NCBI RefSeq assembly: GCF_030867145.1
Contig: NC_134415.1
Coordinates: forward strand, 7,418,417 to 7,482,416
Source of the DNA: Opisthocomus hoazin
Lineage: Eukaryota > Chordata > Aves > Opisthocomiformes > Opisthocomidae
Reading direction: 5' to 3'
Length of the DNA stretch: 64,000 nt
Shown piece after piece: positions 44,301-59,300 of the stretch; within the stretch, counting starts at the first letter, position 1, and each line of letters opens with the position of its first letter. Below the pieces are notes generated by a model. That model searched no databases. It was not told the origin of the DNA and saw only the letters and a program-made list of their open reading frames with translations. The translations under genes were made by a program, and so were the position numbers.

Positions 44301-47300
44301 GCCGCTGTCTCCCGTCAACACTTTCCAGAAGTGTTTCATTCGCATGGAAGTGGTGCGTCTGCCGTGCAACTCAGCCGCTGCCTCGTCTGACGTACAGCCA
44401 CGATTCATCCTAAGAGCTATTTGGCAAAGAAGGCATAGACGGTACCACAGAGCTGATGGGCTGTGAGCAGTGGGAGAACTCGATTTACTTTTATCCTTCA
44501 GTCCCTTCAACATGATCGAGTTTCTTGCATATGACTAATTTTTTCTGTTTTCTTGGAGTTTGTTATTTCTAAGCAGGTGATGGACGTTGGTAGGCCGTAA
44601 TACTAGAATGCAGCATTGAAGTTAATTCAGTGAAATAACCACAGGAAATCTAGTAAATGGAAGGCAGCAACAGATTTTTGTACAGGCCTCCTGCCCCCCG
44701 TCCCTCTCTTTTTGATGTGATTGGGAAACAATGCTCTTTTTGAAGTCTTATGATCCTGTGTTTACTTTCTTGTTTGTGACGTGCTAATTCTGCCTTCACC
44801 TTGGAGTGATTTCTATTTAGCTTGTCAAAGAGCTTCACTGTTAACTTGTAGTTTTCCTGTAGGTAACTGCTATAGAACCCATCACTAGTCACGGAGGACC
44901 CAGGGTGAGCTCTCAGCACCTTCACCAGAGCCTGCAATGGCTCTCTGGAGTGGCAGCAGTGGCTACAGATGTTGGTCATCTGCTTCTGGTTGACCTTTGT
45001 TTGGATGATTTCTATTACAAACAGAATGAGCTAGAAGCATTGGGTAAGCTTGCAGTTTTCAAACTTGCGTTTAACAGTAAGACAAGGTGTGTCTTTGCAA
45101 TAAACAATATGCATCCCACTTTGAAGGCAGGAGCGTGCAGCCATTCGCGACTACTCGTTACAGACGGTGGGCTGTCATCGTGCAGTCCTGAACCGACGAA
45201 AACGGGAGTGGCTGAACACTCCTTCTAATGCCGTAAGCGCCTCCCTGCTGCCAAGATCCCTCCGTCACGACGATTCTTGCCAGTGAGGTGTAGAAGTTTT
45301 ACCGTGTGTGTCAGTGCAGCTGCCTGATAGGCGGTTGTGTCAGAGGTGCCCTATTTCTCAGGAAAGTTCTGCTGCTTCTGTTAATTGAGTTGGGGCAAAT
45401 TTTAGGCTTGTTTTTTAAAATAGATCTGACTTCTCAAAAATCGTGCCTTTGGACGAATAACTTCAAATAGCTTCATCAGGAGGCCCAAACTCCTGATTTA
45501 CAGAGTCCAAGAAGAATTTGCTATGAAGGTTAGACTTTTACCTGGTTTTGAAATAGGAGTGAGAATACCTGTCCGATCGGAGAGTTCTTCTGCTCTTTGA
45601 AGAGGTCCAAAATGGAAGTGGCAAAGAAGTGTTGCATCAGTGGGTATTTTGCCTGGGATGGTAGAATGAGATTCTACGTGTTGTCATGTCAGTGTTTAGC
45701 ATGCAATGTAAATGGCATAACACATTCCTTTGTTGTGTGGTTCTGTGTGCATAGATCTAGAAGTTTTCACTAGAATTCCTGCTGAAGTTCCACAGAGAAG
45801 AGCAGCTGTGACCGGAGAAGGGAGACATCTCTCTTTCCAACTACAAAATCCTTCAGGATCAGCAATATCAACCCTGCACTACATCAGCAGAAGCAATCAG
45901 CTCGTTGTGGGTTTTTCAGATGGCTACCTGTCCCTATGGAACATGAAAACATTGAAAAGGGAGTAAGTAGGCCTTTACACTTGGCCATGCCTGGAGGTGC
46001 AGAGGTCTGTTTGTAGCTGTTGTAAATTTGTTTGGAAGATATGTTGCATTTTAAATTCAATATTTATGTACGCTACAAGAATAGCAAGAACCTTTTTGCT
46101 TGGCAACTGAAGGGATCAGTTATGTTGCATATCCTCAGGCAGAGGAGGACATAAATCCAGGTTATTGTGTTAGATAGGCAGTAATTTCCTCACCTCTTGA
46201 CTGTTGCCTAAAATGTAGTAGCTACCTTGACTCACTTGTTTGAGATGGAAGTCTGACTGTCTGTTCGTTGAGGATACGCATGTAAGGTGCTGTTTTCTCA
46301 GGAGATGCTTCGACAATTCTACAAACAGTAGGGTCACCTTTTCTATTTTTTCTCCTTTTTTTTTTTCTTAACTATGTAGGCACCACTCTCAGTTTGAAGG
46401 AGGAAGGATTCCTGTCTATGCTGTCACGTTTCAAGAGCCTGAGAACGATCCTCGCAATCGTTGCTACTTGTGGGCTGTTCAGTCTACACAAGAAAGGTGA
46501 ATACAAACTTACTATGAGTCACTGTTGTGGTTTTTTTTAGATGTTTCTTCACATACAGATGATACATGTGCGTTTGTTTTGTTTCTTTAGTTGTGCAGGA
46601 GATTCTCTCGGGTATGTAATGTGTTACGATGCAATGTTTACAGGATTGACCAGACATGAAGGGTGAGCTGATAGTTTGTGCCTTGTGGAAGAAGGCAAAG
46701 CAACAGTGGCTGTATTAGTTTGTGCTTGCCTTCTTCATGGCTTTCCTTTGTTTCTTGACGACTGTTTCATGATCTGTTTGATATTTGCACCATGGTATTA
46801 AAATAGCATTAGATCGCCGTTCAGCAGAAGAGTCAGTGGTTTCCTGCTGGGCTAATGAATGGAATCAGTGTGTGGAAGGACTCAGTGTATGCAAGAGAGG
46901 GACTGGAACTTGCTGGGAAGGGAAGGAAGAAGAGGAGAAAGATCTCTCTCTCCTTCAGCATCAGCAAGCTATTGAATCAGCTCAGCCATTCGTAGAGTGA
47001 CAATCTTTTAAAGTTTGACTTTAAAGCAGTTTTGATCAAGAACTCTCCACCGTGAAGAGCAAGTTCCAATAATGTTGAGTTCATGCAAGAGGTTAAGGCT
47101 TTCAAATTGCATGGTTAGCATTTGCCCCTGCAGCTGTTAGTGTCAACACTGCCTTCTTCATGTTTCAGTGGCTAAATGTGACCAATTACCAGGTTGTGGG
47201 AAGCAGTGTTTTTCTTTTCAGCAAGAGCCTGCTATGAAGAAATGAAAACGAGGACTATAAAGCAGCTTTATAATCAAATGTCATCGTTTATACCTTTTTC

Positions 47301-50300
47301 AGTGAAGGTGATGTTGTGAGCTTGCATCTGTTGCAGTTAGCATTTGGTGACAGAAAACGCTTGGTATCAGGACAAGCCATGTATGAGGTAAGACGTGCAT
47401 GTATGTGAAAAGACGAAAAGAGTCATTTTCTCTAAGTGAGCAGCAGTTAACTTGTCAGGGCAAATCTTTACCATTAAAATTCAGAGATGCCTAGCAAGAA
47501 AAAATAATCTTTGGCTGAGTCGTCTTGGGCATGGCCTTTGTCCTTTCCTAAAATACGGTCCTATATCTTTTGTTTTATATTCTTGTTTTTCTTTTGCGCT
47601 CGCTTAACTGGACTTCAGATGAAATGTACCTGCAATGTCTCCTCAGTGTTGATCCTGTAACTTAGTTGCTATAAAGATAGCTCGTTCTACTTTTTGGCTG
47701 GGTTACCTACGACATCTACTCTTAAAGCCAGCAAGAGAAGTCAAGACAGCACACAGTGGTATGACTTGGTCCAAAGAGGATACATAAATTTTTGGAACCG
47801 GCTCCAAAAATGTTGTGTTTAAAATAGAGAGGAGGTATCATTATATCTCAGCTGTCAAACAGATTGAAGATGCATCTGTGTAACATCTGATTCCATTCAG
47901 TAGTATGCTTGAAACTCTTCCAAAATCAGTCAGAGCAATTCTTTCCTCCTGTTTTTATACTTTCTCTTGCATAGTTTCAGTAGGTACGGAACGAAATAGG
48001 GGTGATTCTTGTATCATGGTCCTCTGTTTTTTTAGGGACTATGCATTGTTTTATTTCTTGGGATGAGATGAAGTTTTGACCTTGGTCATCGCATATAGGA
48101 CAGGTCTTTCCTCATTTGTAAATGTTGCTTTTGAATAGAGAAAAGTTTGGTGTTTGGAAAAGGCGGTGTTTCTTTAAAAGGCATTGTCTCTCAGGGCACC
48201 AAGGTGTAAATATCTTCAAGTGATTCCACAGGTTCTAAATATGGATGTCATCTCTTTATGGGCATTTTTTTTCTGACCTAAATATACAGTGCTCTGGAGG
48301 CACGGAGCAGCCTGACTGGCTTTTTAGTTGTAAAAGGGCTTTCGTTGCAGTGCACTTCTGCATCTCTTGTAGTGCCCTATAAGCCCTGTGGCAGGTTGAT
48401 TGGAGGAAGTGCCTTTAATACTTCTTCAGTTTCATTTTTGAACTTCTGCTTTGGTTTATCCTCTTTCAAAAGTTCTTTGTGAGTACAGTCTTCGCAGTGG
48501 CCAAGACAAGACATTGTAGTGTGGGCTGCTTTGCAAGAAAAACCCAGTTGCCTATAGCCATTCCTCTCGTGGCTATTTTATTCTGTCTTGACACTTTCAT
48601 GTTAAAATGTGGGACCTTTTCCTACTTGGCAGTTCTTTGCCTTGGTCATCTTCCTTTCCTGTACAAGATGTGCCGAGTGTCAGTTTTCACCTCTGAGGGC
48701 TGAAATGTTTCAGCAGCTTTTAAATGTGGGTCTGCTAGAAATTCCACTTGACGCTCTTCTAGAAAGGCACCCAAAGTGATTAAATGAGGTTCTTGTGTTT
48801 GCGACCGGCGACAGCGGTGGGGTGGTTAATGGAAGACTTTCAACCCTCTGCAGACTGCGCAACCAGTAATACATTGCCAGGCTTCTAGGAGGTGTGAGGC
48901 ACCAGTCTCTGCATTTGGGATATTTTTACTCCCCTGCTGTTTCTGCTTCCCTGTGAGGAGCGTTGTGGAAGATGGAACCAGGAACCAATCTTACAAGGTG
49001 TTGCAAGGAAGAACTGAACAGCCAGGCCCTCTGTGGAGAAAAGACAGGTTCTTCAGCCACCTTCCAAATATACTACAGCAGCGCTTTACATTCCAGGAAT
49101 CAGACTTGTGGCTATGAAACAGGGCATCTTTGACTTTGTATCGCAGTAATAAGTCACAAACAGGACTTGTGGAACACATGGCACAAATGAGCGTCAACTG
49201 TTGCTTTCAAGGCTGTTGTAAGTCTGTGCTCAAGTGATTAGCCTAACAGTGTATTTATGATCTGCTTTCAAAGACCTTTTTTGTACCATCTCAGCAGTTG
49301 CTAAACGTAGTGCATTGAATTGTCGAGCTGCTATTTGTCCACAATACACACATTCCTGCGTTGCATGGTAGACAGTTTGAACGAATCCTGTATTTGGAAA
49401 GCCAGTATTTCAGTTAATGCTTACTTAGAAAATGGTGGTATCAGAGGCGTAACACAGTCCTGCCAGGGTTTGTGTACATCTCAAAGTAGTTGGCTGGCTC
49501 TGTAATAATATGTGATGGTAAAGTCATAGTCTGTGTGCATCGCACGTCCTCTCTGTTTTCCCCTGGTGCTGTTGGCTGTGCTTGGTGAAGGAGCTGAGGG
49601 ATATTTCACCTGTTAGTCTCTGACAAGATTAGAGGAGGAGGTGGTAAGAGCTTACATGGTTTGAAAGAAGACGGTTAATCAGTCAGCAGTTCTCATAGCT
49701 ACTAGAGAGGGATGCGTTTTCAGTGTAGAGGTGTGCCTATAGGTAATACCTCTCGACAGAGCTTTAGGTGCAGTAATGGCATGACTTCTCTAATTTGGTC
49801 AGTTCTGTAATGAAGACATGCAGCGTAGATCTCCCAGCTCTGGGAAATTCAGGATTGGTTTTGTAAATTTTGCATTATTTCTCCTATTATTAATACTATC
49901 AGTATTAGTAGTGTGATTAATAAAACTTTTCATATTCAATTTGTAAGTCTCTCTCCCTTTTCCTCCTTCACCCTTCCTCTGGTGGGAGGGTGAGGTGTTA
50001 ATAGAGCGTCTGCCACTGAGTTTGTTGCCGCCCTGCTTGAAGTGGTGACATGGAGTTTCTCTTTGCCATCAGAAGTAAGCTCGTGGGGAATATACAATAT
50101 AGTAAACATGTTCTATTAGATAGATGCATTCTTTGCTATTTCAGTATACTGTATGTTCGTACCTCAACTGGCCCTTTCCTCTCTTCTTTTATTTTGTCCG
50201 CAGGGTTTGGAATACTGTGGCGAAAAGTACAGTTTAGATCTCGCGGATGGAGTCCTTCCCTTGAGAGGGCAGACCAGCAATATCAAGCTACTCAGCTGTC

Positions 50301-53300
50301 AGACTGTAGAAAAATTTTGCAACCACGTTAATGGAGACGAAAGCGTTAATGAAGGTGTGTTGTGATGTCCATGTGTGGCTATTCTAAAAGAAATGGTTTT
50401 GGAATCTAAGCAATGAATGCTGTTCTGTACCCGAGTCCAAAAGTCTTAAATATCAGTAGAGACATGCTTGTTTGGGTTATTGAAAAAGAAAAATCGGGTG
50501 CTTAAGTTGTGTGTGACTTCTTTAAAGGAAAAAAATAGGTTTTCTTGTATGCTGGCTGACAGGCTATAGCGATGTATGGTGGGGTCATCTGTATAATGCT
50601 GGTCAGTCGTTTTATTCCTCCAGCTGTCATCTTTGAAGCATGAGAGAACTCCCTCCTTTGCTTAGGAACGCTACCTGAATTTTTTTTTTCCCTGTTCAAA
50701 CAGGGCAGCTAGTTACAAGTGGTGTTCCTCAGGGCTCAGTATCAGGGCCAGTTCTGTTTAATATCTCTGTCAGTTGTCTGGACGAGGGGATCGAGTGCAC
50801 CCTCAGTGAGTTTGTAGAAGACACTAAGGTAGGTGGGAATGTTGATGTACTTGAGGGTAGGGAGGCTCTACAGAGGGGTCTGGACAGGCTGGATCTATAG
50901 GCTGAGGCCATTGCATGAGATTCAACACAGCCAAGTGCCGGGTCGTGCGCTTAGGTCACAACAACCGTGTGTAATGCTTCAGGCTTGGGGCAGAGTGTCT
51001 GGAAAGCTGCCTGGAGGAAAAGGACCTGGGAGTGCTGGTTGAGAGTCGGGTGAGTATGAGCTGGCCGTGCGCCCAGGTGGCCAAGAAGGCCAACGGCCTC
51101 CCTGCTTGTAGCAGAAATAGTGTGGCCAGCAGCAGCAGGGTAGGGATCATCCCCCTGTACTGGGCCCCGGTGAGGCCTCACCTTGAAGAACAGCTTTACT
51201 TTAGGCTCCTCACTACAAGAAAGACCTTGAGTTGCTGGAGCGTGTCCAAAGAAGAGCAGCAAGGAAGCTGTTTAAGCATTGGAACAGGCTGCCCAGGGAA
51301 GTGGTTGAGACACCATCCCTGGCGATATTGAAAAGATGTGTAGAGGTGGTGCTTAAGGGCGTGGTCTGGTGGTGGACTTGGCAGGGTTAGGTTTACGGCA
51401 GGGCTCGATGATCTTCAGGGTCTTTTCCAGCCTAAATAATTCTATGATCTACCTGTCCATTTTTTCCTCTCTAAATCTAATAGGTTCCTACACCTGCAAG
51501 TTTTGAAAGCGATAGATTTCCTTGTCCACATAGACAGTCGAAACTCTGGTGGTGTCTTTCATTATGTTGCAATAATTAAATACATATCTCTGGGTTTACA
51601 AATTTGATTCTGCTCTGACCATATCTTTGAGCCTGCTGCAGTGGTGGCTTTCACAGCCTTTTGTTCTGACTGCATTCTTCACCTTCTGTCTCTCCTTACT
51701 GGCCTTACCTTCTGCCTGACGTTGTAAAGAAGACACTTGCATGGTGTTTCTAGGCTATTTCTGTTCATTAGGGTTGATTTAGTCCTGAACTGGCAACTTC
51801 CGTCTCTTTTGTGATGCCATCCTTGATCAACAGCGTGTCAAAATCGAATTAAAACACCTCTGGATTTTCTCCACTCGTGTCATGTTTCTGAGGAGAGTGC
51901 CTTCCAACGGCTTGTTAAAACCAACCAAGCAACCAACCATCACTCTGCCACCCCCCAAAAATGCCCCGAACAAGACAAGAACCAAAACCCCCTTTCTGTC
52001 TCCTTTTTATGAAGCAGGTGGCGTGGAGAAATATCTGCAACTTTTCTGGTGGTTTCTAATCAGCTTTTATTCAGAATCTGTTGAAGTGAAGTTCTAGGCA
52101 CACGTGAGCTTGTGTTGGATGTGGGTTGAGGCTAGCAGTGACGCTGTCTTCTGAATGGTGAAAAGAATGGATAGCTTGCTAGGCAGTTTCAGCGGCTAAG
52201 AAAACGCAAGTGGTGCAGAAGTTCACAAGGAAACACAGGAAAGTGGGTGAGGATCCCTAAAGGGTGCTGATGAATTCAACAGAGAGCAGAGAAACGTTTT
52301 GCCAAGCAAAGTGTCGTCGTCTTCCCTACTCCGTTAGGGTAAATGATGTACCACACGCTGTGCTTCCATCTCGAGAAAGCGTTCTCCCCAGAGAAGACAG
52401 ACCGTTCCGCTTCTCGAGAGAACAGGAGTACAATATCGTGGATGTTTTGTGTGAAAACCTTGATCCCGATTTCCTGTTTGTTGAGTTTGGGTTTTTTCTG
52501 TTTCTTTTGTGTGATACTTGTCGTCTTTCATTCCGAATATGCTGGCAAGGAGCTATCCTGAAAATCATAATGGAGTCAGATCTGGAACTTCATAATGCCA
52601 GCTGAGTGATACAAGTGTGTCCAATAATCATCTGTATGCTTTCTAAAAGTAGCAATGTATGTGTTCCAAGCATACTTTGTTTTGTCAAACTGGTCATCTA
52701 GCTAAGGGTCTCTTGATCAACTCTTCATGTATGGAAAACTTCAGCAGCTAATAATTGTGTGTTGGCTTTGGCTTGGAACCGATGCAGTCTGCACAAGAAA
52801 AAGGGGCAGTATGACTGGAACTTATCACAGAGATGTTTGCTAGTCCGTAATTTTGTTTTCATTAATCTTTTTAATTACAAAATGATTTCATGATTTAACT
52901 TATCTTAGGAATCGCAGTGTTTCACGAGTGGTAAAAGAGAACGAAGCCAAGCCAGAAAGTGGTGTTTTAAAACGATCAGCTATCTCCTATTTTCTACCTC
53001 TAAGAAACAATGTCTTGTCTTTTACAGTAATATCTCCTGAAACCAGTGTATCAGTCTTCAGCTGGCAAGTGAATACGGCTGGTCAGGGAAAACCATCGAC
53101 TTATTTGTGTGTGTTTGACATTAATTGCTGGTATCGTGCTCAAATGCCAGAATCACTAAGGTAGATTTTTTATGGAGTTGTTTTCCATACCCCTACAAAG
53201 AAGTCGTTTGAAAGTTGGCGTGTAGCTTATGCACCTGCTTTCTTGAAGGCCAGAAGAATTCCTTGATGACTGCCCCTATTTTGCGCTGTGGTCACTGGAT

Positions 53301-56300
53301 CCTGTAATAAGCATGACGTCTCCAAACCTCATTTTGGATGTTCTGGTACACAAGCGGAGTCTAAGATGGGGAGTTTCACCTTCTCGTCTGCCACCTGAGC
53401 ATTTTTTTCGTCCAAGCACCTATAATTTTGGTAGGTATTTCACTGCTTTTAATAGTGGTGAGCTTCAGTGGAGGTCAGGTGCCATTTAGTGGTTGTCATG
53501 TTCATTGTTTGTCACTCAAAAGGCAAACCAAAATCCAGCAACCCTCCCCCCCTCCCCCAAGCCAACTCTGATTATGTTGTAGTGAGAAGGTATTTAATAT
53601 TGTGAAACCTGTCTGGGAGTCTGCTGAGTTTTGGCGTTTGGTGCTTTTGTAATGTAGCCTGTGAAGTGGGGATGGTGATAAAATGAAATGACTTTGAACT
53701 GAAGCTCAAAGCGCAGCACCTCCACAGAACTAGAGATGAAATTTCCTCAAGCAGTAATGATTTTTTTGGACAAGTTTGGAAGTGATCTGATGAAGCAAAT
53801 GGGTGCTCAGTTCTAGCTTTCCAGATGCTGCGATTTCAAACATGTAAACTGGCCATGACATAACAGTGAGAGTACGGAAGGTTGTCAAACGTTCATTGTT
53901 TCTGCAGATGGGATGTGCTTGCTGAGCTCCGGAGTTGTTCACGTGACTTGCATCGTCTTCCAGAAGGAGGTGATCTTTTCCTGTGTCTTTCTGGAGAATG
54001 TCAAGAGATGTGCCTTTTCTGGGTTTTCTATTGCACTCCTTTCAGTGCCAGAGAGCATTGTCTGCTCGTCCTGCCCATACGCACGCATAATTGCAGCTAT
54101 ATGCCTCCGGTTTGATGCAAATGGTAATGTTTTATGCCAGTATTTCTGGCATAAATCAGCTTCTGCACAAACAAGCATGGAAAGGGTCTTCTAAATTGTG
54201 ATTTCAAGTTGTGTGTTAGTTTTAGCTTTTCTAGAGTGTAGTTTATGCCAATGCTGAGGGAAAAAGAAAGGCCTGCGTATTGACAGAGAAGCTAGGAGAT
54301 ACTTAATAAAGCATTGCAAGGGCTGATGTTTGGTGTTAAGGGACTTTCTTCGATAAACTGTAGCTGTTACTTTGGCTGCCTGCACTGTGTGAGACTCTAG
54401 GCAGTAATGCTTACTCAGATTGCTAACCTGAAGCGTATTACTGATGCAAACTTTCTGACAAGTGTGACAAGTGTGAGTGAACACTTACATTCTTTCTCTT
54501 AGTGGTTCTCCAGAACCTGCATGATTAAATAAAATGGTTGTCCTAACCTGTATTTTGACTGATGTTTCAGACCTTGAAGTTTTTAAAGAAATCTGGTCCT
54601 GCAATAAGCAAAGCCATTCTTGGGAGCTACAATAAGTGCCTTGTACCTGGCTTGCTGTCTCCAACACCGATGGATGTCGTGCCATCCAGCTTGAGTCAGG
54701 TGAGTGCGTATCAGGGAGTCAAGGGGGAGCTACATCCGTCTAGTCTGAGAGGGCCATAGAGGCTACGAGACATGGTCATCTGATTTTCATCTTCTTTGCC
54801 AGTTGCTTTGAAATGCAGGTGTTGACTTTACTTAGCAGAAGTAGTAGTAGTCTTAGATCCAAACCACGGAGTTTGACTGGGAACAGCCCTGCCAGAGCTG
54901 TCTTTAGAGACCCGTCTGTTAGTTCTGTGCCACAGGTCCACACAAGGAAGCGTGCAGTCAGTGCTGGTCATGCGCAATCGAAAGCATCTTTCCCTCAGAA
55001 CAACCTCCCACCCCGTCAGGTTCTCAAAGAGTTCAGTTCAGTGCAGTAGCTGACGATGTGGGTGTCTCGGATGGATGCGAGCTATTGCAAACAGGAGCTT
55101 GCTGCAGCTTATGTGATCATTGGCTTCCAAGGAAGTGGGCTGTGATAAACTATTGTCAGCTCTACCTGACAATTTCATCACCGCTTCCCCTCATGTTTCC
55201 TTCATCGGTAGGCTTTTCTGCAGCCCCTCAAAGCAGGCCTTCACCTCTGTCGCCTTTGCCTTGTGCTGCATTGGCCCCATTGGCTCCTCTTAGAGAACCT
55301 GCTGCCGTTCTGTGCAGTGGACGTGTTCCACTATACCTGTTGAGGACATTTCTTCACTACTTAGAAATAGCACAGTTAGTTCTGTGCAATGAAATTCCTG
55401 GAATTAGTTAACTTTTTGCTTTGCGCTTTTGCTTCACCAGAATGATCATGATCCTTGCTTGAGAGAGACAGCAGGTGCCAGACATTCCCTGTCAGACCAG
55501 TACGGCAAGATCCTTCCCAGAGTTCAAAGGAAGCTGGCTGTAGAGAGAGCCAAGTCTTATCGTTTGCCTTCATCGGCCTTAACAGAAGGTAATTTTTAGG
55601 GGGGACCATGATGGGCAACTAACCATCACTTGGATGACCCCAGGCTGATATATTTTCCCTCTTGCTTTACAGTCGTACAACCAAAGCCTTTATCAACCAT
55701 AACAAAACAAGACAATGGAGGAAAACCGCATTCAGTGGTAACTTTGATCAGGAACATGCTGTCCAAAATCAGAGAAGTACTGGTAGGAAATGAGCAGAAA
55801 ACCAGGTTCTCGCACTGTGATAGGTAAGCCGCCTTTTAACACAGTTCAGTCTTGAGCTACATGTTTGGAGAGAGAGAGAAAAATCCTTTTGAATTAGGTT
55901 AGTGTTTTGGAGGGCAGGTGCACCTGAATAAAGCTTTGTTTGGCTTTTTTTTGCACATACAATATATGACACTTAAGAATCAAGACGTCATAAGTAATAT
56001 GTGTCGAGAGAGACTTTTTCTGCTGTGATAATCGAATTGATGCAAATACATGTATTTGCATTGTGGTGACTGAGTTTACCGAATTTCAGCTAGCTGCAAC
56101 TAAACCTATGATTACCCTCCAGCTGTTGGTGTATGAATTTTGACAGGCTGGACTGTGTGATCAAATAGCAACCTTATACCACTTCCTGCCCAGTTTCTGC
56201 CTCGTTTCTGCCCTTTTGCAGTTCGAAATAGGCAGAATTTTAAAGAGCGGAAAAGAGCCTCGTAGTTGTCTGATGATTTTCCTACAGGTGGTACGGTGAA

Positions 56301-59300
56301 AGAAACTCGACCTTAAATTCTGTTTTCTGTGCATGCTCAATTAGGACCTGTTTGTTTATGGAAAGGGAAGCAGCTTTCTCACCAGATATTTTAAAAGCTG
56401 CAGCTGCTTAGTGGTAAAGACAGAGAAGGATCGTAACGAAATCATCATTGATTTCAAGTGGTAACAAATACTGGGACAGACTTTTGTTGAGTTCGTTCAC
56501 AACCTCCAACGTAGCAATTGCTCTCTGTCTACAGAAGACTAATAACAGATTGTTCTTTAAGAGAGCTCTGTTGTTATGTTGTTATGTAGTGTTGGATAGC
56601 TGGGAAGAATGTGAAGCCCTTGATTCATTGCATAAAGGGAGCCACAACTTGGAGGTAGATATGCTGGTAAAGGACTTCCTAATTGTTCTTAGTTCTTTCT
56701 GTTTTGAAACTTGAAGATTTCACAGTGAGCAAGTAATCGGTAGAGCTCCTCGAGGTTTGTTGTGCAGCTTGATGATGAATTTTTCTCGTTCTGTTGATGA
56801 AGTGAAACAAACCACCAGGAGTCCAAAATGTCCTCTTCAGAAAATGGCCTTAAGGGGAAGTGTGTGCGTTCATCTGAAGAACGTAATCGAGGAGCAGCTG
56901 AAGTTGAAGGAAATGTTCCTTTTCCCCAGGAAGAAACAACTGCTTCTAACAATCTTCCTACAACAGAGGAAAGTAGGGTAAGTGAACTATTTTCCCATCT
57001 TCTACAAAAATGAAAACACTTTGCCAATTGAGGACAGTCCTGTCTTACCGATAGTTAGAAAAAAACACAAAACCATCTGAGATTTTTTAGCTGCTTAACA
57101 CAAGTTCAAACCTCATTACGTAAGGGCAGATTTTCTTTTTTTTTTTTTTTTTTATGTTTTTCTGCTGTGCGTTTTCTGTACCTCGATCACACAGAGTAGA
57201 AGCTGCCAAGATCTGGGCCTCTGAGAGCTGTAGTAGTACAAGAAAAGGGCCTGAACTATTTTTGAAAATAACCGTGCATTCATTTGGTTTACTAGAACTT
57301 GAACATTTCTTATTTGACTTAAAAAAGAAATAGTTTTAACGCTAAAGATAATAAGCTATGTTGGGGAGTGCAGCTTGTCGAACTTGGGTGGCATTTGCCA
57401 AAGGAGAAAATGCTGAGGGAAGCAAACTCATTGTCAGAATGATTTAGGTGCTTAGGTCCTTTACTGTTTGTTCCTCATTAACATAAACAGAACTCCCAGT
57501 TATGAGTTAATTTCAGTGTCAAGATATTTCCAGATACCTAACACACTTTACTGAAACTGCTGTCAAGGATGAAGAGATGCAGCCTAGGGACAAGTTCCTT
57601 TTACCTGTGCCATCTAAAAGAGGCAGAAGAAGACCACCGAGTTCATCAGAAGTGTCAGAAAATGCTGACCTGCGTCTGTCTAAATCAGCGCTTCCTCAAC
57701 CCGAAGTGACGCTTCCTGTCACTCCTAGAAGAAATGCTAGGAAGAGGGCACAAAATCTCTTGGCGGCAGACACAGAAGCCGTCTCTGCTCAGGATGGCTT
57801 CCGTTCATGTGGGAAGGTGGAAATCTCTCCTCCTCTGACAAAGATGAGAAAGAAGTGTAAAGGTAGGGGCACTATGTTTATATGCAAAGTGGGGCACAAT
57901 GCGTTTTTTTGTAAGCCACAGAAAACAGACTGTGGGGTTGGCTTTAAGTATTGTAAAGAATGTAGCCATGCAACATAAAAAATTTGTAAGAGGCAATTCA
58001 GCTTTTTCCCTAACTCTACGTGACTGGCTGGCTAGCTGCGACGGAAGCAGAGGATGAGTCTCATCTGAGTAGAGTGAATGGAATTTTGAGCTGGTTTTTC
58101 TTCATGACCATGATTTCTGTCAGTTTTGAAAACTGGAGGTTATCTGTTAGTATGTGATTGCCATCCCAACAGAGAGATAAAGGAGGCATGCTTCCAAATT
58201 CTGCTTGGTTTGTAAGTTAAGATGAGCTGCATCTTACAACAAACTATAGAGCTGTTTAATTATGTGATTGTTTTTCATGGGCATGTACTTTGTAGGTGAA
58301 GTTACTGCTCGTAGGATTCTTTTTATTTGAGTACATGATCAAAAAATGTTTTTGAGATGTGTGGGGACTGTTGCTGCCTCTTGAGCAGAAGAGCTTTGAT
58401 CATGTAAGTGCAGGTAAAAATCACTCCAGTGGCTTACTTCTGTTTCACAATTTACTTGAAAAGAATGGATCCCAAGAGGCAGTTATGGGGGAGAAATACC
58501 TCCACACCAAGCGTTTATAAACATGATTGGACCTTTTATTTCAGCAAGCTATTGTGCTCTTGATGATCAGCTTTCATTTCTCATCGCTGTCCTGTGTGTA
58601 TATTGCACGTGCATGTTAACAATACGTTGTCATTTTAGGTGGAAAAGCAGCCCATCCTGTGCAGCCTAAGGATTTAGACCCGGACTTGTCTGTTCAGTTT
58701 GTCTTTTCACCCCGTCTTTTGAAGTCAAGGAGAACAAATGTACCTAGCGTTTCCCGAATTGTGAAGGAACCGGTAAGTAAAAGCTCTAGTTGTCTCATGT
58801 TCTTGATTTTTGCTCGGTACTGCTTTTGGAAACCATACTTTGCAATGCCTTGCCTTTTTCCTTGGAAGTATAACTAAAAAGGGAGCTCTAAAGTAATCAG
58901 CTAAAGAATTTATTTTCTTTCATGAAAACTAGCTATAAAAGGAAGTTTTGTGTCTGTGTTAGTCAAGAATTAAGAACTACGGCTTTGCCTTTCACAAAAG
59001 ACACAGTGGCTTTCTTTCAACTTACTTGATGCGTTTTCTGCTCATTTCAGAATTTGAACTTTTAGGATGGTAGAGTAAGTTGAGATGGAAGGTTTGTTTT
59101 CTGTGGAGAGAAACTGTAGTGCTTTGGGAAATAACTTTGGCATGACTTCTTCATGTAAGAAAGGTGCCGTTGTATTTTGTAGAAATGTCAGAACTTGTGG
59201 ATGAGTGACGTTTCTGTTTCCTTAACATAGGAGCTTCCAACTAAAGAGGAAGAGGATTCCAAATCTATGGAGTCTGTGGGAAAGCAAAAATTGAAGCGAG

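Larger units (their letters stand above)
24900..49797 (+). repeat. Tandem unit 2 of the array
   Basis: This is a 24,898-base copy of unit 1 with the same gene and element order. It carries private changes, such as A to G at 32831 (Arg to Gly in exon 15) and a C to T that gives TGG at 35365, and it shares others with unit 3. Small indels (a missing base near 25171, a shorter T tract near 38740, an extra A near 48143) account for the drifting offset. Confidence 0.98.
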